Assembly (NCBI GenBank): GCA_019119615.1
Contig: DWWQ01000033.1
Location: 1 to 40,867, forward strand
Length of the DNA: 40,867 nt
From: Candidatus Alistipes stercoravium
GTDB lineage: Bacteria; Bacteroidota; Bacteroidia; Bacteroidales; Rikenellaceae
Reading direction: 5' to 3'
Shown here: positions 16,016-25,020 of the stretch, piece by piece
Position numbering within the stretch: position 1 is the stretch's first letter
Layout of the letters: every line of letters starts with the position of its first letter
The notes under the pieces: model-generated
Database searches by the model: none
Told to the model about the DNA's origin: nothing
What the model saw: the letters and a program-made list of their open reading frames with translations, nothing else
Program-made: the position numbers and the translations under genes

Positions 16016-17392
16016 TCAGATCCGCTCCAGCTCCACGGTGAAGTGGCGCAGGATCGGCGCCTCGAAGGTGATGCGGTAGCCGGAGGTGATCTCCTCGCGC
16101 CGCTCGTAGATGTTGCGGCAGGCGGCGGCGATCACCCGGATGTGGTTGTCGGTGTAGACGCGGCGTGGGATGGCCAGACGCAGCAGCTCGAGGGCCGGGT
16201 AACGGTTCTTGTGCGTCTCGGGATCGCGGTCCGCGAGGATCGAGCCGATCTCCACGCCGCGGATGCCCGCCTCGAGGTAGAGCTCTACGGCCAGCGTCTG
16301 GGCGATGAACTGCTCCTTCGGAAGGTTGGGCAGCACCCGCTTGGCGTCGATGAAGATCGCATGGCCTCCGGCCGGCCGCTGGTAGGGTACGCCGTATTCG
16401 TCGAGCAGGTCGCCCAGCAGCCGCACCTGGCGGATCCGGGCGTCGAGCTGTTCGAACTCCGTATTTTCGTCCAGCCCCACCGCCAGGGCGTCCATGTCGC
16501 GTCCCGACATGCCGCCGTAGGTAACATATCCCTCATACATGATGCAGAAGGACATGGCCCGGCGGAAGAGCTCTTCGGAACGCATCGCTACGAAGCCGCC
16601 CATGTTCACCACGCCGTCCTTCTTGGCCGAGATGGTCATGATGTCGGCATACTGGTAAATTTCGCGGACGATCTCCTTGATCGTGCGGTCGGCATATCCC
16701 TCCTCGCGCGTCTTGATGAAGTAGGCGTTTTCGGCAAAGCGGGCCGAGTCGATGAGCAGGGGCACGCCGTAGCGGCGGCACACCTCGGCCGTCTGGCGGA
16801 TGTTGCGCATCGAGACGGGCTGTCCTCCGGCCGTGTTGTTCGTGATGGTCAGCACGACGCACGGCACCTTCTCGCGGGGATTTTCGCGCAGCACCTTCTC
16901 GAGCTTCGCGGGATCCATCTCGCCCTTGAACGGAATGTCGAGCTGCGTGTCGGCCGCGGCGTCGATCGTGCAGTCCACGGCATGGCAGCGGCGGAACTCG
17001 ATGTGTCCCTTCGTGGTGTCGAAGTGGGAGTTTCCCGGAACGATGTCCCCCTCGTGGAGCAGGGCCGAGAAGATGACGTTCTCGGCGGCACGTCCCTGGT
17101 GCGTGGGCAGGAAGTAGGGCATGCCGAAGAGCCGCTCGATGATCGCCTTGAGGCGGAAGTAGGACGAGGCGCCCGCGTAGCTCTCGTCGCCGGTCATCAT
17201 CGCCGCCCACTGGCGGTCGGACATCGAGCCGGTGCCCGAGTCGGTCAGCAGGTCGATCGTAACCTGGTCCGAACGCAGTTTGAAGAGGTTGTAGTGCGCT
17301 TCGCGGATCCAGGCTTCGCGTTCGGCGCGTGTCGAGGTGCGGATCGCCTCGGTCATCTTGATCTTGTAGGGTTCGCAATAGGGAAGTTTCAT
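16016..17392 (-). CDS. tnaA: Tryptophanase
   Basis: A 458-residue PLP enzyme of the beta-eliminating lyase family; it splits tryptophan to indole, pyruvate and ammonia. IDLLTDSGTGSMSD (residues about 46-59) and THQGRAAEN are family signatures, and the PLP lysine is Lys258 (second Lys of SAKKDG). Two positions separate tryptophanase from tyrosine phenol-lyase. The residue in VEIGS (Ile382) is Arg in tyrosine phenol-lyase, and the one in LRHFT (His450) is Phe. Both point to tryptophanase, as does DSARFAENAYF. The minus-strand -7 box TAAATTTG (17438-17431) leaves a leader of about 35 bases, too short for a TnaC-type leader peptide. No permease gene is adjacent. Indole production fits Alistipes. 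Confidence 0.9.
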   Translation of the reverse strand: MKLPYCEPYKIKMTEAIRTSTRAEREAWIREAHYNLFKLRSDQVTIDLLTDSGTGSMSDRQWAAMMTGDESYAGASSYFRLKAIIERLFGMPYFLPTHQGRAAENVIFSALLHEGDIVPGNSHFDTTKGHIEFRRCHAVDCTIDAAADTQLDIPFKGEMDPAKLEKVLRENPREKVPCVVLTITNNTAGGQPVSMRNIRQTAEVCRRYGVPLLIDSARFAENAYFIKTREEGYADRTIKEIVREIYQYADIMTISAKKDGVVNMGGFVAMRSEELFRRAMSFCIMYEGYVTYGGMSGRDMDALAVGLDENTEFEQLDARIRQVRLLGDLLDEYGVPYQRPAGGHAIFIDAKRVLPNLPKEQFIAQTLAVELYLEAGIRGVEIGSILADRDPETHKNRYPALELLRLAIPRRVYTDNHIRVIAAACRNIYERREEITSGYRITFEAPILRHFTVELERI

Positions 17393-17430
17393 GCGTATGG
17401 CGTTTTAGGTTATGGTTTTTCTGTTCTTGT

Positions 17431-17438
17431 CAAATTTA
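17431..17438 (-). promoter_or_regulatory. -7 element of tnaA promoter
   Basis: Reads TAAATTTG on the minus strand, 38 bases upstream of the tnaA ATG. The leader it implies has no room for an attenuator peptide. The divergent space 17393-17645 otherwise shows only a short CCGAAG/TTCGG inverted repeat and the -7 box of the next gene. Confidence 0.5.
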
Positions 17439-17614
17439 CGAAAAAAATCGGAGGTCGGGATGAAATTCGGGTTAAAATTTGTTATCCCGTCTGCCGCATC
17501 CGATACGTTGCCTGCGCCGGACGAGCCGCCGTTCCGAAGCCTTCGGAAAGGGCCGGTTTGTGAACGTACGAACTATTTTTAGCTCCGGGAATATGTTTTT
17601 TCACCGAAAGAGTG

Positions 17615-17622
17615 TATTTTTG
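17615..17622 (+). promoter_or_regulatory. -7 element of the small secreted protein gene
   Basis: TATTTTTG matches the Bacteroidota -7 consensus and lies 23 bases before the ATG at 17646. No clear -33 box. Confidence 0.4.
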
Positions 17623-17645
17623 CGGGAGAAATCGTGATTCATCGC

Positions 17646-18008
17646 ATGCTGATCCGTCTTCAATACCTGTTGCTCGTGTCGCTTTTCGCCCTGCTGGGTG
17701 CTGCGCCGTCGGCTGCTCATCGGGCGGAGAAGGCCGGAACATGTACGACGACCGTGAGTGAGCAACAGGATCCCTGCATGCCCTCTCCGGCCCGGTTCTG
17801 CTTCGCCACGGTCTGCAACGGCGGGGAGTTCGCGGGTCTTTCCGAGTCGGCGCCGGGTATGAAGACCCCGGTCCGTTTCAACGGCGACATGCGCTCCGAT
17901 GCCGATCCGGATTTCGTCGCGCCGCTCCAGGTGCGGATCTACCGGGCGAAGATTCCCGCCCCGACCGTGGATTACTACGTCTTTTCGCTGGGACGCATCC
18001 TCATTTAG
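17646..18008 (+). CDS. Small secreted protein of unknown function
   Basis: A 120-residue protein with a clear signal peptide (MLIRLQYLLLVSLFALLGAA, cleavage near PSAAH). The mature part of about 95 residues has four cysteines clustered in its first third and a hydrophobic, proline-containing C-terminus (IYRAKIPAPTVDYYVFSLG). I do not recognise the family. The ATG at 17646 is chosen because it begins the signal peptide; a GTG at 17634 in the same frame is possible. It lies alone between tnaA (divergent) and nuoA (101 bases downstream) and could be cotranscribed with the nuo genes. Codon use is like its neighbours. Confidence 0.55.
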   Translation: MLIRLQYLLLVSLFALLGAAPSAAHRAEKAGTCTTTVSEQQDPCMPSPARFCFATVCNGGEFAGLSESAPGMKTPVRFNGDMRSDADPDFVAPLQVRIYRAKIPAPTVDYYVFSLGRILI

Positions 18009-18109
18009 CCTTTCCGGCCCGTCTGCCGGCCGCCTTCCCCTCGAAGGCGTCTGATCCGTATGTCCGATGCGGATCCGTCTGTTGTGTTACTTGGTAAAGT
18101 ATTGTTGAT

Positions 18110-18460
18110 ATGTATTTTACGTTGTTGGTGGTCGTTATCATTACGGCCATAGCGCTGGTGGCGCTGGCTTTGGGAATCGCCCGGGCCATCTCACCCCGTT
18201 CGTACAACTCGCAGAAAGGCGAGGCCTATGAGTGCGGTATTCCCACGCGCGGACGTTCGTGGATGCAGTTCAAGGTGGGTTACTACCTGTTTGCCATCCT
18301 CTTTCTGATGTTCGACGTGGAGACCGTCTTCCTCTTTTCGTGGGCCGTTGTGGTGCAGGAGCTGGGCATGTACGGCCTGGTAAGCATCCTCTTCTTCCTT
18401 CTGGTATTGATTTTGGGCCTGGCCTATGCCTGGCGGAAAGGAGCTCTGGAATGGAAATAA
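18110..18460 (+). CDS. nuoA: Complex I subunit A
   Basis: A 116-residue NuoA with three transmembrane helices (about 5-27, 58-80, 87-108) in the inner membrane. The conserved YECGIP loop and FDVETVFLF in helix 2 identify it. NuoA sits at the junction of the peripheral arm and the pump. It starts a ten-gene nuo operon. A weak -7-like TATTGTTG lies just upstream (about 18100), with one mismatch to the consensus. Its last 10 bases overlap the start of nuoB. Confidence 0.95.
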   Translation: MYFTLLVVVIITAIALVALALGIARAISPRSYNSQKGEAYECGIPTRGRSWMQFKVGYYLFAILFLMFDVETVFLFSWAVVVQELGMYGLVSILFFLLVLILGLAYAWRKGALEWK

Positions 18461-19104
18461 GGATGCCGGAAATCAAGTCGATGAAATACGAAGATTTCAA
18501 CGACAACGAATACCTCGAGAAGATGGCGCAGGAGCTGCGCCGGAACGGCACGAACGTCATCGTGGGATGCCTGGACAATCTGATCGAGTGGGGCCGGAGC
18601 AACAGCCTTTGGCCGCTGACCTTCGCCACGAGCTGCTGCGGCATCGAATTCATGGCCGTGGGTGCCGCGCGCTACGATTTTGCCCGCTTTGGGTTTGAAG
18701 TGGCCCGCGCCTCCCCGCGTCAGGCCGACTTTATCATGGTGGCCGGCACGATCACGCACAAGATGGCTCCGGTGCTCAAGCGCCTCTACGACCAGATGGC
18801 CGATCCGAAGTATGTGATCGCCGTGGGCGGCTGCGCCATCAGCGGCGGCCCCTTCAAGAAGTCCTATCATGTGGTGCAGGGCGTCGGGGAGATCCTGCCC
18901 GTGGATGTCTACATTCCGGGATGCCCGCCGCGTCCCGAGGCGATGCTCTACGGTCTGATGCAGCTTCAGCGCAAGGTGCGCCTGCAGCGCTTCTTCGGAG
19001 GCGTGAACCGCCAGATCAGCGAGAAGGAGTACGAGGAGCTGCTCAAGCGCGACCTGACGGCCGAGAAGAACGAATTGAACGTCGAAAGCGAAGAGAAACG
19101 ATGA
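18451..19104 (+). CDS. nuoB: Complex I subunit B, cluster N2 protein
   Basis: A 217-residue NuoB that carries the [4Fe-4S] cluster N2, the last redox centre before quinone. The ligands are all present: the tandem Cys62-Cys63 in TSCCGIEF, Cys128 in GGCAISGG, and Cys158 in PGCPPRPEA. The ATG at 18451 is preferred because AAAGGAG sits 7 bases upstream, an unusually good Shine-Dalgarno for this phylum; an ATG at 18463 would shorten it by four residues. It overlaps nuoA by 10 bases, and its stop overlaps the nuoCD start (ATGA). Confidence 0.95.
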   Translation: MEIRMPEIKSMKYEDFNDNEYLEKMAQELRRNGTNVIVGCLDNLIEWGRSNSLWPLTFATSCCGIEFMAVGAARYDFARFGFEVARASPRQADFIMVAGTITHKMAPVLKRLYDQMADPKYVIAVGGCAISGGPFKKSYHVVQGVGEILPVDVYIPGCPPRPEAMLYGLMQLQRKVRLQRFFGGVNRQISEKEYEELLKRDLTAEKNELNVESEEKR

Positions 19105-20720
19105 ATACGACCCTGAAAGAGAAGATCACGGCCTGGGAACCCGCGGCCGTGTGGAACGATACCGGCGACGGGATGTTCACCGTGCCGGCAGAGCGCCTGC
19201 ATCCGCTGGCCGAACGGCTGAAGGCCGAAGGTTTCGACTTCCTGCGCAGCCTGACGGGTATGGACTGGGGCGAGGAGGGGCTCGGTGTGGTCTACCACCT
19301 CGAGGCAACCCGTACGGGCGAGAATCTGGTCCTGCGGACACAGACTGCGGACCGGGAGCATCCCGTGCTGCCTACGGTCTGCGACCTGTGGCGTGCTGCG
19401 GAATTCAACGAGCGCGAGGCGTACGACTACTTCGGCATCTGCTTCCTGAACCATCCCGACATGCGACGGTTGTTCCTGCGCGACGACTGGGTGGGCTACC
19501 CCCTGCGCAAGGACTATGATCCGTCGCTCAACCCGCTGCGCATGAGCAACGAGGTGGCGCGCGATACGGCCGACAGTTTCGAGTTGACCCCCGACGGCAG
19601 CTTCATCCGCCACCGCCGGCCGATTTTCGACGAGGACGAGTATGTGATCAACATCGGACCCCAGCATCCCGCGACGCACGGCGTGCTGCGTTTCCGCGTC
19701 TCGCTCGAGGGCGAGATCATTCGCAAGCTGGACGTCCACTGCGGCTATATCCACCGCGGCATCGAGAAGATCTGCGAGGGAATGACCTACCCCCAGACGC
19801 TCGCCCTCACGGACCGCCTCGACTACCTCGGGGCCTCGCAGAACCGCCATGCCCTCTGCATGTGCATCGAGCGGGCGATGGGTGTCGAGGTCTCGGAACG
19901 CGTGCAGTACATCCGCACGATCATGGACGAGCTGCAGCGCATCGACTCGCACCTGCTCTTCTTCTCGTGCCTCTGCATGGACATGGGCGCGCTGACGGCC
20001 TTCTTCTATGGCTTCCGCGACCGCGAGAAGGTGCTCGACATCCTCGAGCAGACCACCGGCGGCCGCCTGATCCAGACCTACAACACGATCGGCGGCGTGC
20101 AGGCGGACATCCATCCCGAATTCGTGCACAAGGTCAAGGAACTGATCGCCTGCCTGCGTCCCGCGCTGCGCGAGTACCACGAGGTCTTCACGGGCAACGT
20201 CATCGCGCGGCAGCGTCTCGAGGGCACGGGTGTCCTCACGCGTGAGGATGCCATATCGTTCGGTGCCACGGGCGGCACGGGACGTGCCTCGGGCTGGGCC
20301 TGCGACGTGCGCAAGCGCCATCCCTACGCCATGTACGGCAAGGTCGATTTCGAGGAGGTGCTCTTCACCGAGGGCGACTGCATGGCCCGCTACCTGGTCC
20401 GCATGCGCGAGATCGAGCAGAGCCTGCGCATCATCGAGCAGCTGATCGACAACATCCCCGAGGGACCGTGGCAGGAGAAGATGAAACCCGTGATCCGCAT
20501 CCCCGAGGGCAGCTACTACGCCGCCGTCGAGGGGAGCCGCGGCGAGTTCGGCGTCTTCATCGAGAGCCGCGGCGACAAGTCGCCCTACCGCATGAAGTTC
20601 CGCTCGACGGGCCTGCCGCTCGTCTCGTGCATGGAGACCATCGCACGGGGTGCGAAGATCGCCGACCTGATTGCCATCGGCGGCACGGTCGATTACGTCG
20701 TACCCGATATTGATCGTTAA
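19101..20720 (+). CDS. nuoCD: Complex I fused subunits C and D
   Basis: A 539-residue fusion. Residues about 1-150 are the NuoC part, ending in the conserved REAYDYFGI ... HPDMRRLFL ... GYPLRKDY. Residues about 175-539 are the NuoD (49-kDa) part, starting with [16 protein letters not shown], followed by the quinone-site region and closing with [12 protein letters not shown]. NuoD forms the quinone pocket with NuoB. The C-D fusion is known from several bacterial groups. It starts inside the nuoB stop (ATGA) and is 17 bases from nuoH. Confidence 0.96.
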   Translation: MNTTLKEKITAWEPAAVWNDTGDGMFTVPAERLHPLAERLKAEGFDFLRSLTGMDWGEEGLGVVYHLEATRTGENLVLRTQTADREHPVLPTVCDLWRAAEFNEREAYDYFGICFLNHPDMRRLFLRDDWVGYPLRKDYDPSLNPLRMSNEVARDTADSFELTPDGSFIRHRRPIFDEDEYVINIGPQHPATHGVLRFRVSLEGEIIRKLDVHCGYIHRGIEKICEGMTYPQTLALTDRLDYLGASQNRHALCMCIERAMGVEVSERVQYIRTIMDELQRIDSHLLFFSCLCMDMGALTAFFYGFRDREKVLDILEQTTGGRLIQTYNTIGGVQADIHPEFVHKVKELIACLRPALREYHEVFTGNVIARQRLEGTGVLTREDAISFGATGGTGRASGWACDVRKRHPYAMYGKVDFEEVLFTEGDCMARYLVRMREIEQSLRIIEQLIDNIPEGPWQEKMKPVIRIPEGSYYAAVEGSRGEFGVFIESRGDKSPYRMKFRSTGLPLVSCMETIARGAKIADLIAIGGTVDYVVPDIDR

Positions 20721-20737
20721 ACGCAAAAAACGGAAGT

Positions 20738-21814
20738 ATGTTTGATTTCAGTATCATAACCGGTTGGATCCACGGGCTGCTGACCTCGTTCCTGCCGCTC
20801 GGCGTGGCGACCTTCATCGAATGTGTCGCGATCGGCGGCTGCCTGCTGCTGCTCTACACGGTCATCGCCATCGCGATGATCTTCATGGAGCGCAAGGTCT
20901 GTGCGGCCTTCCAGTGTCGTCTGGGTCCCGTGCGCGTGGGCCCGTGGGGCACGCTGCAGGTCTTCGGCGACGTCTTCAAGATGCTCACCAAGGAGATCAT
21001 CACCATCCGCCATGCGGACAAGTTCCTCTACAACCTGGCCCCCTACATCGTCATTCTGGCCTCGCTGCTCTCGTTCGCCTGCCTGCCCTTCAACCGCGGC
21101 ATGGAGGTCCTCGACTTCAACGTCGGCGTCTTCTTCATGATGGCCGCCTCGTCGATCGGCGTGGTGGGCATCCTGCTGGCCGGCTGGAGCTCGAACAACA
21201 AGTTCTCGCTCATCGGCGCCATGCGAAGCGGCGCGCAGATGATCTCCTACGAGCTGTCGATCAGCCTCTCGATCCTGACGATCGTCGTGCTGACCGACAC
21301 GATGCAGTTCTCGGAGATCGTCGCCCGGCAGGCCGACGGCTGGTTCCTCTTCAAGGGGCACCTCCCGGCACTCGTGGCCTTCGTCATCTATCTGATTGCC
21401 GGCAACGCCGAGGTGAACCGCGGTCCGTTCGACCTCCCGGAGGCCGAGTCGGAGCTCACGGCGGGCTACCATACCGAGTACTCGGGCATGCACTTCGGTC
21501 TGTTCTACGTCGCCGAGTTCGTCAATCTGTTCATCATCTCGGGTGTCGCCGCGACGATCTTCCTCGGCGGATGGATGCCCCTGCACATCCCGGGCTGGGA
21601 GGGCTTCAATGCCGTGATGGACTGGATCCCGGGCTTCGTGTGGTTCTTCGGCAAGGCCTTCTTCGTCGTGGGGCTGCTCATGTGGATCAAGTGGACCTTC
21701 CCGCGTCTGCGCATCGACCAGATCCTGACGCTCGAATGGAAATACCTGGTGCCCATCGGTCTGGTGAACCTGCTGCTGATGGTCATTGTCGTCGTCTTCA
21801 AACTGCATTTCTGA
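20738..21814 (+). CDS. nuoH: Complex I subunit H
   Basis: A 358-residue membrane subunit with about eight helices, which forms part of the quinone tunnel and joins the pump to the peripheral arm. Family signatures are ERKVCAAFQCRLGPVRVGPWG (about residues 49-69), the NRGPFDLPEAESELTAGYHTEYSG loop (about 227-250), and WTFPRLRIDQ near the C-terminus. It is followed after 2 bases by nuoI. Confidence 0.96.
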   Translation: MFDFSIITGWIHGLLTSFLPLGVATFIECVAIGGCLLLLYTVIAIAMIFMERKVCAAFQCRLGPVRVGPWGTLQVFGDVFKMLTKEIITIRHADKFLYNLAPYIVILASLLSFACLPFNRGMEVLDFNVGVFFMMAASSIGVVGILLAGWSSNNKFSLIGAMRSGAQMISYELSISLSILTIVVLTDTMQFSEIVARQADGWFLFKGHLPALVAFVIYLIAGNAEVNRGPFDLPEAESELTAGYHTEYSGMHFGLFYVAEFVNLFIISGVAATIFLGGWMPLHIPGWEGFNAVMDWIPGFVWFFGKAFFVVGLLMWIKWTFPRLRIDQILTLEWKYLVPIGLVNLLLMVIVVVFKLHF

Positions 21815-21816
21815 TC

Positions 21817-22257
21817 ATGTCGAATTATATCAAAGGCCTTTTTCACGGGCTGGGAACCCTGCTCACGGGCATGAAGGTTACCGGCCGGGAGTTCTTCACG
21901 CCGAAGGTTACGGAGCAGTATCCCGAGAACCGCGCGACGCTGAAGATGTACGACCGCTTCTGCGGGACCCTCACGATGCCCCACGATGCCGAGGGGCGGA
22001 ACCGCTGCATCGCCTGCGGCCTCTGCCAGATGGCCTGCCCGAACGGCACGATCCGTCTGGTTACCGAAACCGTCGCGGACCCCGAGACGGGCAAACCCAA
22101 ACGGCGCCTGGTGCGTTACGAATACGACCTGGGCTCCTGCATGTTCTGCCACCTGTGCGTGAATGCCTGCCCGCACGACGCCATCCGGTTCTCCACGGAG
22201 TTCGAGCATGCGGTCTACACGCGTGAAAAACTGGTCAAAGTCCTGAATAAACAGTAA
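21817..22257 (+). CDS. nuoI: Complex I subunit I, two-cluster ferredoxin-like protein
   Basis: A 146-residue subunit with two [4Fe-4S] motifs, C64-x2-C67-x2-C70-x3-C74-P and C108-x2-C111-x2-C114-x3-C118-P, carrying clusters N6a and N6b. In a complex without NuoEFG this is the likely entry point for electrons. The ATG at 21817 is 2 bases after the nuoH stop, and nuoJ follows after 3 bases. Confidence 0.95.
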   Translation: MSNYIKGLFHGLGTLLTGMKVTGREFFTPKVTEQYPENRATLKMYDRFCGTLTMPHDAEGRNRCIACGLCQMACPNGTIRLVTETVADPETGKPKRRLVRYEYDLGSCMFCHLCVNACPHDAIRFSTEFEHAVYTREKLVKVLNKQ

Positions 22258-22260
22258 GCC

Positions 22261-22770
22261 ATGGAGATCACACTCGAAACGATCGTCTTTGCCGTGCTGG
22301 CGCTCTTCACGACGGTGAACGCCGTGCTGGCCGTAACGACGCGCCGCATCCTGCGTGCGGCGACCTACCTGCTCTTCGTGCTCTTCGGCACGGCGGGCAT
22401 CTATTTCCAGCTCAACTACTCGTTCCTCGGGGCCGTGCAGCTGCTCATCTACGCCGGCGGCATCACGGTGCTCTACGTCTTCTCGATCCTGCTCACCTCG
22501 AGCGAGGGCGACATGGCCGAGCACCTGAAGGGCTACAAGCTCGTCGCCGGACTGATCGCCACCTGCCTCGGGCTGGGCGTCTGCCTCTACATCACGCTGC
22601 GCCACGACTTCCTGCCGTCGCACTTCGAGCACGGCGAGCTGTCCGTCCGCACGATCGGGCACGCGCTCATGAGCAGCGGGAAGTTCGGCTATCTGCTTCC
22701 CTTCGAGGTCATCAGCCTGCTGCTGCTGGCCTGCATCGTCGGAGGTATCCTGATCGCCCGCAAACGTTAA
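22261..22770 (+). CDS. nuoJ: Complex I subunit J
   Basis: A 169-residue inner-membrane subunit with five predicted helices. The segment LLIYAGGITVLYVFSILLTS (about residues 61-80) is the conserved helix 3 of NuoJ, whose distortion couples quinone chemistry to pumping. Tight spacing on both sides (3 bases to nuoI, 14 to nuoK) supports a single operon. Confidence 0.93.
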   Translation: MEITLETIVFAVLALFTTVNAVLAVTTRRILRAATYLLFVLFGTAGIYFQLNYSFLGAVQLLIYAGGITVLYVFSILLTSSEGDMAEHLKGYKLVAGLIATCLGLGVCLYITLRHDFLPSHFEHGELSVRTIGHALMSSGKFGYLLPFEVISLLLLACIVGGILIARKR

Positions 22771-22784
22771 AAAACAGTGCCGCT

Positions 22785-23093
22785 ATGATACACATGGAAT
22801 ATTACCTGATCGTCTCCACGATCATGATGTTCGCCGGAATCTACGGATTCGTAACGCGCCGCAACCTGCTGGCGATACTGATCTCCGTCGAGCTGATCCT
22901 CAATTCGGTCGATATCAACTTCGTCGTCTTCAACCGCTTCCTCTTTCCGGGGGAGCTCGAGGGGTTCTTCTTCGCGCTGTTCGCCATCGGCGTCAGCGCC
23001 GCGGAGACGGCCGTGGCCATCGCCATCATCATCAACATCTACCGCAACCTCCGCAACATCCAGGTCCGCAACCTGCGCGAGATGAAGTGGTAG
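22785..23093 (+). CDS. nuoK: Complex I subunit K
   Basis: A 102-residue MrpC-like subunit with three helices. It contains the conserved membrane glutamates, one in LISVELILNSVDINFV (helix 2) and one in GVSAAETAVAIAI (helix 3), which form part of the proton path. The start is the ATG at 22785; an internal ATG at 22794 (MEYYLIV) is also possible. nuoL begins 19 bases later. Confidence 0.94.
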   Translation: MIHMEYYLIVSTIMMFAGIYGFVTRRNLLAILISVELILNSVDINFVVFNRFLFPGELEGFFFALFAIGVSAAETAVAIAIIINIYRNLRNIQVRNLREMKW

Positions 23094-23112
23094 GGCAAAT
23101 CCAACGTCGCTT

Positions 23113-25008
23113 ATGGAATATACGATTCTCATACTCCTGCTGCCGTTCGTGAGCTTCCTCGTGCTGGGCCTTGCCGGCATGAAGCTCCGGCCCGTCGCGG
23201 CGGGTGTCATCGGAACGGCCGTCGTGGCCGTCGTGGCCGCGGTGAGCTACTGCACGGCCTTCGAATACTTCTTTGTCGCGGGGCGCGATGCCGCGGGGCT
23301 CTATCCGACCCTCATCCCGTGGAACGGTGTCTGGCTGCCGATCTCCGCGACGCTGCACATCGACCTGGGCATCCTGCTCGACCCGATCTCGGTGATGATG
23401 CTCGTCGTGATCTCGACCGTCTCGCTCATGGTCCACATCTACTCGTTCGGCTACATGAAGGGCGAGCGGGGCTTCCAGCGCTATTACGCCTTCCTGTCGC
23501 TGTTCACGATGAGCATGATGGGGCTGGTCGTCGCCACGAACATCTTCCAGATGTACCTCTTCTGGGAGCTGGTGGGTGTCAGCTCCTACCTGCTGATCGG
23601 CTTCTACTACACGAAGAAGGAGGCGATCGCCGCCTCGAAGAAGGCCTTCATCGTAACGCGCTTCGCCGACCTGGGCTTCCTCGTCGGCATCCTCTTCTAC
23701 GGCTACTATGCCGGCACGTTCTCCTTCACGCCCGACGCGAAGCTGCTCGTCGCCGCGGGCGGCATGATCCCGCTGGCCCTGGGGCTGATGTTCATCGGCG
23801 GCGCGGGCAAGAGCGCCATGTTCCCGCTGCACATCTGGCTGCCCGACGCCATGGAGGGCCCGACGCCCGTCTCGGCGCTCATCCATGCCGCGACGATGGT
23901 CGTGGCGGGTGTCTATCTCGTGGCGCGCATGTTTCCGCTCTTTGTCGGCTATGCCCCCGAGGTGCTGCACGGGACGGCCTACATCGGCGCCTTTACGGCG
24001 CTCTACGCCGCCGTGGTGGCCTGCGTGCAGAGCGACATCAAGCGCGTGCTGGCCTTCAGCACCATCTCGCAGATCGGCTTCATGATCGTCTCGCTGGGCG
24101 TCTGCACCTCGACGGACCCCCATGCGGGCGGTCTGGGCTACATGGCCTCGATGTTCCACCTCTTCACGCACGCCCTGTTCAAGGCGCTGCTCTTCCTCGG
24201 CGCCGGAGCGATCATCCACGCCGTGCACTCGAACGAGATGTCGGCCATGGGCGGCCTGCGGCGTTACATGCCCCTGACGCATGCGACGTTCCTCGTGGCG
24301 TGTCTCGCCATCGCGGGCATCTGGCCCTTGAGCGGTTTCTTCTCCAAGGACGAGATCCTCACGGCCTGCTTTGCGTTCAGCCCCGTCATGGGGTGGGTGA
24401 TGACTGCCATCGCGGGACTTACGGCCTTCTACATGTTCCGCCTCTACTACAACATCTTTTGGGGTCGCGAGAACCGCGAACTCCACGCTGCGCATACGCC
24501 CCATGAGGCGCCGTGGACGATGACCCTGCCGCTGCTCATCCTGGCTGCCGCCACGCTCGTGGCGGGCTGGATTCCCTTCGGCCGGGGCATTTCGAGCAAC
24601 GGCGAGGCCTACACGATCCATATCGACGGATCGGTAGCCGCCGTGAGCCTCTGCGTCGCCGTCGCGGGCATCGCGCTGGCAACGTGGATGTATGCCCGGG
24701 AGAAGCAGCCCGTGGCCGACCGCCTGGCCGAGACCTTCAGCGGCCTGCACCGCGCGGCCTACCACCGTTTCTATATCGACGAGGTCTACCAGTTCATCAC
24801 CCACCGCGTGATCTTCGCCTGCATCTCGACGCCGATCGCCTGGTTCGACCGCCACGTTGTGGACGGAGTAATGAACCTGCTGGCCACGGCGACCCACGGC
24901 GCGGCCTATGCCGTCCGTGAAATGCAGAGCGGCAGTGTCCAGCGCTACTGCATCTGGATGCTGTGCGGCGCGCTGGGACTGACGATTCTCGTTCTCATCA
25001 TCTGTTAA
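23113..25008 (+). CDS. nuoL: Complex I subunit L, proton pump
   Basis: A 631-residue antiporter-like subunit. Glu152 in FWELVGVSSYLLIG is the conserved helix-5 glutamate. GGAGKSAMFPLHIWLPDAMEGPTPVSALIHAATMV is the lysine-bearing helix 7 and following loop, and SDIKRVLAFSTISQIGFM marks helix 10. The C-terminal part (about 540-631) is long enough for the lateral helix that runs along the other pumps. It is followed by nuoM after 12 bases. Confidence 0.95.
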   Translation: MEYTILILLLPFVSFLVLGLAGMKLRPVAAGVIGTAVVAVVAAVSYCTAFEYFFVAGRDAAGLYPTLIPWNGVWLPISATLHIDLGILLDPISVMMLVVISTVSLMVHIYSFGYMKGERGFQRYYAFLSLFTMSMMGLVVATNIFQMYLFWELVGVSSYLLIGFYYTKKEAIAASKKAFIVTRFADLGFLVGILFYGYYAGTFSFTPDAKLLVAAGGMIPLALGLMFIGGAGKSAMFPLHIWLPDAMEGPTPVSALIHAATMVVAGVYLVARMFPLFVGYAPEVLHGTAYIGAFTALYAAVVACVQSDIKRVLAFSTISQIGFMIVSLGVCTSTDPHAGGLGYMASMFHLFTHALFKALLFLGAGAIIHAVHSNEMSAMGGLRRYMPLTHATFLVACLAIAGIWPLSGFFSKDEILTACFAFSPVMGWVMTAIAGLTAFYMFRLYYNIFWGRENRELHAAHTPHEAPWTMTLPLLILAAATLVAGWIPFGRGISSNGEAYTIHIDGSVAAVSLCVAVAGIALATWMYAREKQPVADRLAETFSGLHRAAYHRFYIDEVYQFITHRVIFACISTPIAWFDRHVVDGVMNLLATATHGAAYAVREMQSGSVQRYCIWMLCGALGLTILVLIIC

Positions 25009-25020
25009 TTCGACGGTACT

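Noticed and set aside
16016..17392. Tyrosine phenol-lyase instead of tryptophanase
   Set aside because: The substrate-selective positions (Ile382 and His450) and DSARFAENAYF match tryptophanase.
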